A stretch of DNA of 9,321 bases from Proteobacteria bacterium UBA7447 (GTDB lineage: Bacteria; Pseudomonadota; Gammaproteobacteria; Arenicellales; UBA868). Position numbers and translations under genes: made by a program. The DNA lies in contig DLPX01000014.1 of the NCBI GenBank assembly GCA_002477475.1, forward strand, positions 33,945 through 43,265, read 5' to 3'. Below are positions 1 to 5,936 of the stretch, one piece after another (within the stretch, counting starts at the first letter, position 1; every line of letters begins with the position of its first letter). Below the pieces are notes generated by a model. That model was not told the DNA's origin, made no database searches, and saw only the letters and a program-made list of their open reading frames with translations.

Positions 1-333
1 CTGATCCTGATCCAGGCCTTGCTCTGATTCATGGGATGGCGGCGCTGCGTTCGGGGCTTCACCGTGACTTGCGGGGAGGGTGCTTTCTGGGGGATCGTCA
101 GCGACGAACATGTCAACCGTCGCAGGCCCCTCGGGAACCTCGACTTCGGTGGTCTCTGTGCTTGCTTCGTCAAACGCGTCCGACAGAGGTGTGAGCAAGG
201 GCGCAGGCTCAGAAGGCGACTCAGTCTCAGAGGAAGGGCTGTCGTTTGGTGCGATCAATTGTCCCAGATCCTGTAACTCTTGGATCAGTTTCTCTCGACT
301 TTCTTCTTTACCTTTTTTGTTTTCTATGCTCAC
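1..333 (-). CDS. Acidic, Pro/Ser/Glu-rich hypothetical protein downstream of holC (C-terminus beyond window)
   Basis: An open frame of 111 codons runs from a GTG start at 333 to the window edge with no stop. The start is supported by a GGAG Shine-Dalgarno (344-347) 10 nt upstream that sits just past the holC stop, so the two genes are almost certainly cotranscribed (15 nt gap). Residues about 3-28 are charged and probably helical (LIQELQDLGQLI). After that the protein is low-complexity and rich in Pro, Ser, Glu, Asp and Thr, with a short hydrophobic stretch PLLTPLSDAF at about 46-54. There are no membrane segments, no signal peptide and no recognisable enzyme motif. I do not recognise the family. 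Small disordered proteins with a short N-terminal helix commonly lie between holC and valS in pseudomonad-like genomes, and this may be one; that is inference from position. Function unknown. Confidence 0.65.
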   Translation of the reverse strand, partial: MSIENKKGKEESREKLIQELQDLGQLIAPNDSPSSETESPSEPAPLLTPLSDAFDEASTETTEVEVPEGPATVDMFVADDPPESTLPASHGEAPNAAPPSHESEQGLDQDQ

Positions 334-348
334 GGTGCTGAGACTCCG

Positions 349-780
349 TTATAACCGGATCTCATGCGTGACGGGATCAAGCCCTTGTTCACGATAAAAC
401 CGGTACCGTTTTCTTCCCGATTCGCGCTGTGTGCTGTCGTGCCCCACAATCTCAGCTATCCGGGCAAACCTGCCCATGTCCGGGATCGGTTCGTGAGTCA
501 GCGAGACAATCACTTCCGTATCCTCCGACTTGGGGGGCGTATGCCCGATGGTAACGGGGGCATCGGACCGGCCGGAGGACACCAGCTGGTGCGGCACAAA
601 ACTGCTCTGCGAAAATGTCCAGAGCAATTCATCCAGCTCATTGGCCTGTTGCGCATCCTCGCAACGTAGGTAAATTCGGTGACCTGCCTGGTACGCTTTT
701 TCGGTCACGCGGCAGGCCAGCGTGAGATGCCCCTTGGGAGCCTCTGCGGCCTGAACATAGAAGTCTACGCGGCAGGCCAT
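349..780 (-). CDS. holC: DNA polymerase III, chi subunit
   Basis: This encodes the chi subunit of the replicative polymerase clamp-loader complex. Chi pairs with psi and contacts single-stranded DNA-binding protein, which helps hand the primer from primase to the polymerase. The 143-residue product matches the usual family length (E. coli 147). It shows the family pattern: N-terminal RVDFYVQAAE (4-13), the middle DELLWTFSQSSFVPH (50-64), and the C-terminal block HDSTQRESGRKRYRFYREQG (114-133). A start at 810 would add ten residues lying inside the end of pepA. I prefer the ATG at 780 because HolC proteins begin near the RVDFYV strand and an AAGGAG (792-797) lies 11 nt upstream, overlapping the pepA stop. 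It sits 16 nt after pepA and 15 nt before the next gene, so it belongs to the pepA-holC operon. Confidence 0.93.
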   Translation of the reverse strand: MACRVDFYVQAAEAPKGHLTLACRVTEKAYQAGHRIYLRCEDAQQANELDELLWTFSQSSFVPHQLVSSGRSDAPVTIGHTPPKSEDTEVIVSLTHEPIPDMGRFARIAEIVGHDSTQRESGRKRYRFYREQGLDPVTHEIRL

Positions 781-796
781 TTCGGTTGAGGCTCCT

Positions 797-2293
797 TCAG
801 GCTTCCGCACGGTTGATCAGGAACCGTACCAGCATCGGCACCGGGCGTCCGGTGGCTCCTTTGTTTGCTCCTGAGTGCCACGCGGTGCCGGCGATGTCGA
901 GATGTGCCCACGTCATATTTTTGGTAAATCTGGCCAGGAAGCAGGCGGCAGTGACCGCGCCCGCGGTGCGCCCGCCAATATTCGCCATGTCCGCAAAAGG
1001 ACTGTCGAGTTGCTTCTGATACTCGTCCCAGATGGGCAATCTCCAGGCCCGATCCCGGGCAGTTTCTCCACACGCAAGCAGTTCATCGGCAAGATCATCA
1101 TCAGGAGAGAACAGTCCTGATGCCGGATGACCAAGGGCCACAAGACAGGCCCCCGTCAGGGTGGCGATATCGATGACGGCGGCCGGTTTATATCTCTCGG
1201 CATAGGTCAAGGCATCACAAAGGATAAGCCGACCCTCGGCGTCAGTATTGAGAATCTCAATAGTCTTTCCTGCCATGCTGGTCACGATATCGCCGGGTTT
1301 ATTGGCAGCGCCGTCAGGTAGGTTTTCGCTGCTGGGTACGATACCGATGACGTTTAATTTCAGATTAAGCTCCGCCGCCGCGACCATAGCGCCAAAAACG
1401 CTCGCGCCGCCGCACATGTCGTATTTCATTTCATCCATCGCGCCAGCCGGCTTCAGCGAGATACCGCCGGCATCAAACGTAAGACCTTTACCCACCAGCA
1501 CTACCGGGGGATCCGAACGGCGGCCTCCTTGATGCTCCATGATGATGAGTCGGGCGGGTTCACGACTGCCACGGGAAACCGAGAGCAGCGCCCCCATACC
1601 CAACGCTTTCATCTTGGCCTCATCCAGTACATTCACCTTTAGTTTGTGACTTTTTCCAAGTTTTTTTGCTTGGTTGGCGAGATAGCTGGGGGTGCAGATA
1701 TTTCCCGGCAGATTGCCCAGGTCTTTGGCCAGCGACATGCCATGGGCGATGGCACGGGCTTCCTGGATGCCTTTACGCACTGACGTATCATTTTTTGTCG
1801 AGCCACCTAAAAGACTGACGCGTTTGACGGTGCATTCCCGGCGTGCTGCTTCCTTCCCTTCGGCAGATTTCAGCTGGTTAAATCGATAACCTGCTTCCTC
1901 AATCGCCTGGGAGAGCATCCGGGCGCGCGCCCTCGGGTCGGCACCGGAGACTGCAACCTCGGTCAGGGCGACAACCGCGCTGACCGATCGACTGCTGCAG
2001 AGTTGACGCGCCGCCGCGCGTGTGGCGTTTGCGAAGTCGTCGACGTCAGGTTTATCGCCTACCCCGACGAGCAGCAGGCGTTTCGCCTCAATCCCGGCAG
2101 GTGAGGGCACCATCAGTGCGCTTCCCGGTCGCCCGTTAATATCGCCTGAGCGCATCAGCGAGTCGATAAGGCCCTTTGTCGCTTTGTCTATCCTGCGTGT
2201 GCTTTGCGGCTGCTGTGCATTTTCCCTGACACCAACGACGAGACAGTCCGTCCGGGCATCGAGCATATCTGGGGAAGAGAGTTGAATTTTCAT
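797..2293 (-). CDS. pepA: Leucyl aminopeptidase (M17 family, PepA type)
   Basis: This is a cytosolic two-metal aminopeptidase that removes N-terminal residues, leucine preferred, in peptide turnover. The product has 498 residues (E. coli PepA 503). The catalytic half is complete. Metal ligands fall at K269, D274, D292, D351 and E353, catalytic residues at K281 and R355, and the family signature NTDAEGRL at 349-356 is intact. The offset from E. coli numbering is exactly minus one throughout the site. The N-terminal half is the more variable macro-like domain. The ATG at 2293 has an AGGA (2299-2302) 5 nt upstream and gives the expected start (MKIQLSSPD). In E. coli PepA also binds DNA in Xer recombination and carAB control; nothing here tests that. 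It heads the operon with holC and is divergent from lptF. Confidence 0.97.
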   Translation of the reverse strand: MKIQLSSPDMLDARTDCLVVGVRENAQQPQSTRRIDKATKGLIDSLMRSGDINGRPGSALMVPSPAGIEAKRLLLVGVGDKPDVDDFANATRAAARQLCSSRSVSAVVALTEVAVSGADPRARARMLSQAIEEAGYRFNQLKSAEGKEAARRECTVKRVSLLGGSTKNDTSVRKGIQEARAIAHGMSLAKDLGNLPGNICTPSYLANQAKKLGKSHKLKVNVLDEAKMKALGMGALLSVSRGSREPARLIIMEHQGGRRSDPPVVLVGKGLTFDAGGISLKPAGAMDEMKYDMCGGASVFGAMVAAAELNLKLNVIGIVPSSENLPDGAANKPGDIVTSMAGKTIEILNTDAEGRLILCDALTYAERYKPAAVIDIATLTGACLVALGHPASGLFSPDDDLADELLACGETARDRAWRLPIWDEYQKQLDSPFADMANIGGRTAGAVTAACFLARFTKNMTWAHLDIAGTAWHSGANKGATGRPVPMLVRFLINRAEA

Positions 2294-2369
2294 AAATTTC
2301 CTGAAGAAGTGGATCGGGCGCTGAGGGGCCGGTAGGAGAGAATCCCTGATTCACGTAAAATGAGGCCGT

Positions 2370-2399
2370 ATTTTGGTTGGTGACAGAGCGCAATGTCAA
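2370..2399 (-). promoter_or_regulatory. Probable sigma70 promoter for pepA-holC
   Basis: Read on the minus strand there is a perfect -35 hexamer TTGACA (2399-2394), an 18 bp spacer and CAAAAT (2375-2370, four of six matches to TATAAT). Transcription would start near 2363, giving a leader of about 70 nt before the pepA ATG. It is the best promoter match in the 128 bp pepA/lptF gap. Based on motif match only. Confidence 0.5.
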
Positions 2400-2421
2400 A
2401 ACCTCGTTTGCGGCATAACTC

Positions 2422-3522
2422 ATGATTCTTCGCAGGGCATTGGCCCGGGAAGTACTGCTGACCAGCTTTGCCGTGACGGCCGTAATTTTCTGTATCTTTG
2501 TGGTGGTTCGCGTCCTAGGATTTCTTCGCCAGGCTGCGGAAGGCATCATTCCAGTCGACAGCATTTTCGTGCTGCTTTTCCTGAAAGTTATCGCTTATAT
2601 GGATGTCATTTTGCCGTTGATGATGTTTGTGGCGATGCTGCTGGTGCTCGGTCGCTGGAGCCGTCAGAACGAGCTGACCATCATGGCCGTGTCGGGTTTG
2701 GGGCTTTCCCATCTGCTTCGACCGGTGGTGTTCCTTATTCTCGTAGGCGCTCTTACTGTGGGCAGTTTTTCGATGGTGGTAGGACCTATGGCCGTGCGGT
2801 CGGTCGGCGCAATCGAGCACGAGCTCAAGACTAGGACGGACATCGTTGGAGTAAGTCCCGGGGTGTTCATGGAAACCCAGGCCGGCCGAGCCGTTTACTT
2901 TGTGGAGCAACTTAACAAGGAAAACGGCCGGTACGAGGGCATCTTTGCCTGGGGTTCTGATGCAGGCCGGGAGGGCGTCGTCCTCGCTCAGTCGGCACAC
3001 CGGCATACGGACCCTGAAAAGGGGCAGGTATTCCTGGTCCTCGAGAATGGTGTGCGTTACGAAGGCGCCCCTGGTGACAGCGTCTATCGAGTGATCAATT
3101 TTGAGCGCTATACCTTAAGGGACAGGAGCACGATGGCAGCACCCGTCAAGTATCCTCTTCATGGCTGGAAGACGACACGTTTGTGGCGCAGCGGCGGACC
3201 TCATGAACAAAAAGAGATTGCCTGGCGGATTTCCAAGATAGTGGTGCTGCCCATATTGATGATGTTTGCGCTGGGGCTTGGCCGAGTGGCCCCGCGCAGC
3301 AACCGCTATGTCTCCATGTTTAGCGCCCTGATCGTTTACTTCACCTACACCAATCTCGTCACGATGGCTTGTGCAAGGATTCCGAACGGCGGTGCGAGTG
3401 CGGTCACATTACTGGTAGTTGTGCACCTGGGCTTTGCATTGGGCGCGGGCTATCTCTTGTGGCGCCGCTCGCGGGATGAACCGTTATGGTTCTGGGCACG
3501 ACCGCGCCAACGAGCGGCCTGA
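2422..3522 (+). CDS. lptF: LPS export ABC transporter permease LptF
   Basis: LptF is one of two inner-membrane permeases of the LptB2FG transporter, which extracts lipopolysaccharide from the inner membrane and pushes it onto the LptC-LptA bridge. The 366-residue length equals that of E. coli LptF. Hydrophobic segments lie at about 11-35, 47-77 and 100-123, then a roughly 140-residue polar periplasmic region (the beta-jellyroll, about 125-265), then segments at about 268-288, 296-317 and 325-347 and a basic cytosolic tail. The RQNELTIMAVSG stretch (81-92) is the cytoplasmic coupling helix that contacts LptB; its conserved glutamate is E84. An in-frame TAA at 2416-2418 makes 2422 the first possible ATG, and the N-terminus matches the family, but there is no clear Shine-Dalgarno. 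lptG follows after 4 nt. Confidence 0.95.
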   Translation: MILRRALAREVLLTSFAVTAVIFCIFVVVRVLGFLRQAAEGIIPVDSIFVLLFLKVIAYMDVILPLMMFVAMLLVLGRWSRQNELTIMAVSGLGLSHLLRPVVFLILVGALTVGSFSMVVGPMAVRSVGAIEHELKTRTDIVGVSPGVFMETQAGRAVYFVEQLNKENGRYEGIFAWGSDAGREGVVLAQSAHRHTDPEKGQVFLVLENGVRYEGAPGDSVYRVINFERYTLRDRSTMAAPVKYPLHGWKTTRLWRSGGPHEQKEIAWRISKIVVLPILMMFALGLGRVAPRSNRYVSMFSALIVYFTYTNLVTMACARIPNGGASAVTLLVVVHLGFALGAGYLLWRRSRDEPLWFWARPRQRAA

Positions 3523-3526
3523 CGAC

Positions 3527-4594
3527 ATGAAGCTCCTGGAACTCTATCTCGCCCGTGTGCTGATGGGGCAGATTCTGGTGGTGCTTGGCGTGCTCGCCGG
3601 TATTTTCGCGTTTGTCACTTTCATTGATCAGGTTTCCCACCTGGGTACTGGGAACTATTCCGTTTTGGACGCCTTGCGGTATGTGTTGCTGAGTACACCC
3701 AGAATCACCTACGAGATTTTTCCGATGGCGGTGCTGATTGGGGCGATTTTTGGGCTTTCCCTGCTTGCACTGGATTCGGAGCTGATCGTGATGCGCTCAA
3801 GCGGTGTGTCGATCGGGCAAATCACCTCTGCGGTGCTCAAGCTGGGTTTGTTGCTTGCATTTATCGCCCTGCTGATCGGAGAGTTCTTGACCCCCTGGAC
3901 TGAAACATTGGCGCAAAGAGGACGTGCTCAGGCGCTTGAGCAGAACATCGAGCATAAATCTAATTCCGGGCTCTGGATGCGAGATGGAGGCACGTTCGTA
4001 AACGTGCGTGAGGTATTGCCCGATCTTTCTCTGAGGGATGTCCGGGTATTCCAGTTCGACAACAGCAGCCAACTCCGGGCCCTGGTTCATGCGGGGCGGG
4101 GTTATTTCTCCGAGGACTTCTGGGATCTTGATGAAGTCAAGCAGACGCTCATCGATGAGCAGGGGTTTACGACCGTGGCCCAGGCGCCCAAGGCGCGTTG
4201 GACCACCTCCGTGACGCCTCAAACGATGTCGGTCTTTCTGGTTCAGCCAGATCAGTTGTCACTGATGCAGTTGCGAAAGTACATCGCGCATCTTGTCAGC
4301 AATGTCCAGGATACGCGCAACTTCGAGCTGGCCTATTGGTCGAAACTCAATCTGCCCTTTGCCACCGCGGTGATGTTGCTGCTGGCGATCCCGTTTGTAT
4401 TTGGCAGTATCCGGACAGACAGCATGGGCAGAAATCTTTTTATCGGAATTATGATCGGGATTGTTTTTTTTGCCGCAAGCAAGGCGCTTGGATATATCGT
4501 TCTTGTTTATCGGCTGCCGCCTATCCTGGGCGCGACTCTGCCGACGCTGACTTTTGCCATTGCTGCAGGACTGTTATATCGGCGGATACCTTGA
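3527..4594 (+). CDS. lptG: LPS export ABC transporter permease LptG
   Basis: LptG is the partner permease of LptF in the LptB2FG lipopolysaccharide exporter. The product has 355 residues (E. coli 360). Transmembrane segments fall at about 11-34, 62-80, 102-121, 273-295, 301-322 and 333-351, with a periplasmic jellyroll region at about 124-270 between the third and fourth. The coupling-helix sequence DSELIVMRSSGVS (83-95) keeps the conserved glutamate (E85). The same frame is open upstream to 3419, but that would overlap lptF by about 100 bases. The ATG at 3527 gives the family start (MKLLELYLARVL) and follows the lptF stop by only 4 nt, which suggests translational coupling; the upstream GAGCGG (3512-3517) is a weak ribosome site. 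lptG converges with ald. Confidence 0.95.
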   Translation: MKLLELYLARVLMGQILVVLGVLAGIFAFVTFIDQVSHLGTGNYSVLDALRYVLLSTPRITYEIFPMAVLIGAIFGLSLLALDSELIVMRSSGVSIGQITSAVLKLGLLLAFIALLIGEFLTPWTETLAQRGRAQALEQNIEHKSNSGLWMRDGGTFVNVREVLPDLSLRDVRVFQFDNSSQLRALVHAGRGYFSEDFWDLDEVKQTLIDEQGFTTVAQAPKARWTTSVTPQTMSVFLVQPDQLSLMQLRKYIAHLVSNVQDTRNFELAYWSKLNLPFATAVMLLLAIPFVFGSIRTDSMGRNLFIGIMIGIVFFAASKALGYIVLVYRLPPILGATLPTLTFAIAAGLLYRRIP

Positions 4595-4621
4595 TGTCGG
4601 CCCGCGCCCAATACAAAACTG

Positions 4622-4650
4622 GCTGAGGCGGCCTAAACCTGACCCTCAGC
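4622..4650. repeat. Inverted repeat downstream of lptG
   Basis: GCTGAGG (4622-4628) and CCTCAGC (4644-4650) are perfect complements, a 7 bp stem with a 15 nt loop, 27 bases after the lptG stop. No T-run follows on either strand. It could contribute to ending lptG transcription, but the long loop makes it weak. Confidence 0.3.
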
Positions 4651-4672
4651 GCCGGTGTTGCCCCAGAGGTTG

Positions 4673-4695
4673 ATGCCCCGGATCAAGCGGGGCAT
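4673..4695. terminator. Hairpin in the lptG/ald convergent gap, possible bidirectional terminator
   Basis: ATGCCCCG (4673-4680) and CGGGGCAT (4688-4695) form a perfect 8 bp GC-rich stem around the 7 nt loop GATCAAG. It lies between the convergent lptG and ald stops, where a bidirectional terminator is expected. Neither strand has a following U-tract, so it is not a classical intrinsic terminator. It may protect 3' ends or act as a pause or Rho-related site; that is inference. Confidence 0.45.
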
Positions 4696-4710
4696 AGGAA
4701 CCGCCTGAGA

Positions 4711-4736
4711 CTCAACCGCCCGTGAGCGCGGTTGAG
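4711..4736 (-). repeat. Inverted repeat covering the 3' end and stop codon of ald
   Basis: CTCAACCGC (4711-4719) and GCGGTTGAG (4728-4736) are perfect 9 bp complements with an 8 nt loop. On the ald transcript the stem is built from the last codons and the TGA stop (4714-4712), with the second hairpin (4673-4695) about 15 nt further on. It may act as a 3' stabiliser or part of a tandem-hairpin terminator. No U-run follows. Confidence 0.4.
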
Positions 4737-5833
4737 GGGTCGACATACTCGTAGCCCAAGTCTCTGGCAACCTCAAGACAGGTCACTTTCCCTGCGTGGA
4801 CGTTAAGTCCGTTGCAAAGATGCGGATCCTGCTCGAGCGCCACCCGATAGCCATTGTCGGCCAGGGCCAGAATGTGGGGGAGGGTGACGTTGTTCAGGGC
4901 AAAGGTTGATGTACGCGGAACGCCACCGGGCATGTTGGCGACGCAATAGTGCACCACATCGTCGACCACATAGGTCGGTTCAGCATGTGTCGTGGGTCGG
5001 GAGGTTTCGCAGCAGCCGCCCTGATCGATTGCGACATCGACGATGACAGAACCCGGTTTCATGGCCGACACCATCTCTGCTGTGACGAGCTTGGGTGCAG
5101 CAGCCCCCGGGATCAGCACGCCGCCGATCACGAGATCGGCCTCAAGCACGTGCCGCTCGAGAGCATCGCGGGTTGAAAAGACCGTGTTGGTGGATCGCCC
5201 GAACTGCTGCCAGTGGGATTCAATGACTTCAGGACTGCGGTCAATGACCCAGACATCTGCACCCATGCCGACGGCGATGTGAGTCGCATGCGTGCCGACC
5301 ACTCCGGAGCCCAGTACGACGACTTTCGCTGGGTCAACACCCGGCACGCCTCCGAGCAGCATGCCGAGGCCGCCGTGGGGGTGTTCGAGACAATACGCCC
5401 CCGCCTGGATCGCCATTCTGCCGGCAACTTTGGACATCGGTGCAAGAAGCGGCAGGCTGCCATATGGGGAGGTCACGGTTTCATAAGCGATACAGGTAGC
5501 GCCGCTCGTGACGAGATCGCGGGTTTGATCAGGATCGGGTGCCAGATGCAGATACGTAAACAGGATCTGCCCTGAAGACAGCATGGCGCGTTCGTTGGCT
5601 TGCGGTTCTTTGACCTTTACGATCATCTCAGCGCGGGCAAAAATGTCTTTCGGGTCTTCGACAATCTCAGCCCCGACCGAACGATACTCGTCGTCGGACG
5701 CGCCAATCCCTTCACCTGCCTGAGACTGAATCATGACCTGATGGCCGTGTGTTACGGCCTCCCGCACACTGGCGGGCGCCATGCCCACCCGGTATTCGTG
5801 ATTTTTGATCTCCTTTGGAACTCCTATCAACAT
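4712..5833 (-). CDS. ald: Alanine dehydrogenase (NAD-dependent)
   Basis: This enzyme catalyses L-alanine + NAD+ + water to pyruvate + ammonium + NADH. Here it most likely regenerates the pyruvate that Tpa consumes and releases taurine nitrogen as ammonium. The 373-residue product matches the family (about 371). All active-site residues align with known numbering: R15, K75, H96 and D270. The NAD fold shows GSGVVG at 175-180 and an acidic residue at the end of the next strand (D198). The conserved MPGGVPRTSTFALNN block (301-315) is present. The ATG at 5833 gives the standard start (MLIGVPKEIKNHEYRV), with a G-rich ribosome site (5841-5846) 7 nt upstream. It follows xsc on the same strand after a 103 bp gap containing a hairpin, so it is probably cotranscribed, perhaps at a different level. 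It converges with lptG. Confidence 0.96.
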   Translation of the reverse strand: MLIGVPKEIKNHEYRVGMAPASVREAVTHGHQVMIQSQAGEGIGASDDEYRSVGAEIVEDPKDIFARAEMIVKVKEPQANERAMLSSGQILFTYLHLAPDPDQTRDLVTSGATCIAYETVTSPYGSLPLLAPMSKVAGRMAIQAGAYCLEHPHGGLGMLLGGVPGVDPAKVVVLGSGVVGTHATHIAVGMGADVWVIDRSPEVIESHWQQFGRSTNTVFSTRDALERHVLEADLVIGGVLIPGAAAPKLVTAEMVSAMKPGSVIVDVAIDQGGCCETSRPTTHAEPTYVVDDVVHYCVANMPGGVPRTSTFALNNVTLPHILALADNGYRVALEQDPHLCNGLNVHAGKVTCLEVARDLGYEYVDPSTALTGG

Positions 5834-5865
5834 CTCATTTCCCCCCGGTTTCGGTAAATTGAGGT

Positions 5866-5889
5866 GAGGGGGTGATCAAGATCCCCCTC
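5866..5889 (-). repeat. Hairpin in the xsc-ald intercistronic gap
   Basis: GAGGGGG (5866-5872) and CCCCCTC (5883-5889) form a perfect 7 bp stem with a 10 nt loop, in the 103 bp between the xsc stop and the ald start. Read in the direction of transcription it is followed by a mixed sequence, not a U-run. It could be an attenuator, an RNA processing or stability element setting the xsc:ald ratio, or a leaky terminator. The loop contains GATCAAG on the plus strand, as does the hairpin at 4673-4695. Confidence 0.4.
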
Positions 5890-5936
5890 GCCAAGAGTAT
5901 CCAGCAGGGAGCCTCCCCGACTGCCTTACTGGCCCT

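Noticed and set aside
31..397. Two overlapping plus-strand open frames (31-276 and 80-397)
   Set aside because: They lie antisense to the holC-linked gene, have no ribosome sites and low-complexity translations typical of a shadow frame.
2136..2564. Minus-strand open frame of 142 codons across the pepA/lptF gap
   Set aside because: It runs antisense over the lptF start and out of frame over pepA, with no recognisable protein features.
3419..3526. N-terminal extension of lptG overlapping lptF
   Set aside because: The added 36 residues are not hydrophobic-helix-like or family-like, and ATG 3527 gives the standard LptG start.
3797..4222. Minus-strand open frame of 141 codons opposite lptG
   Set aside because: Antisense shadow of a membrane protein gene with clear family features.
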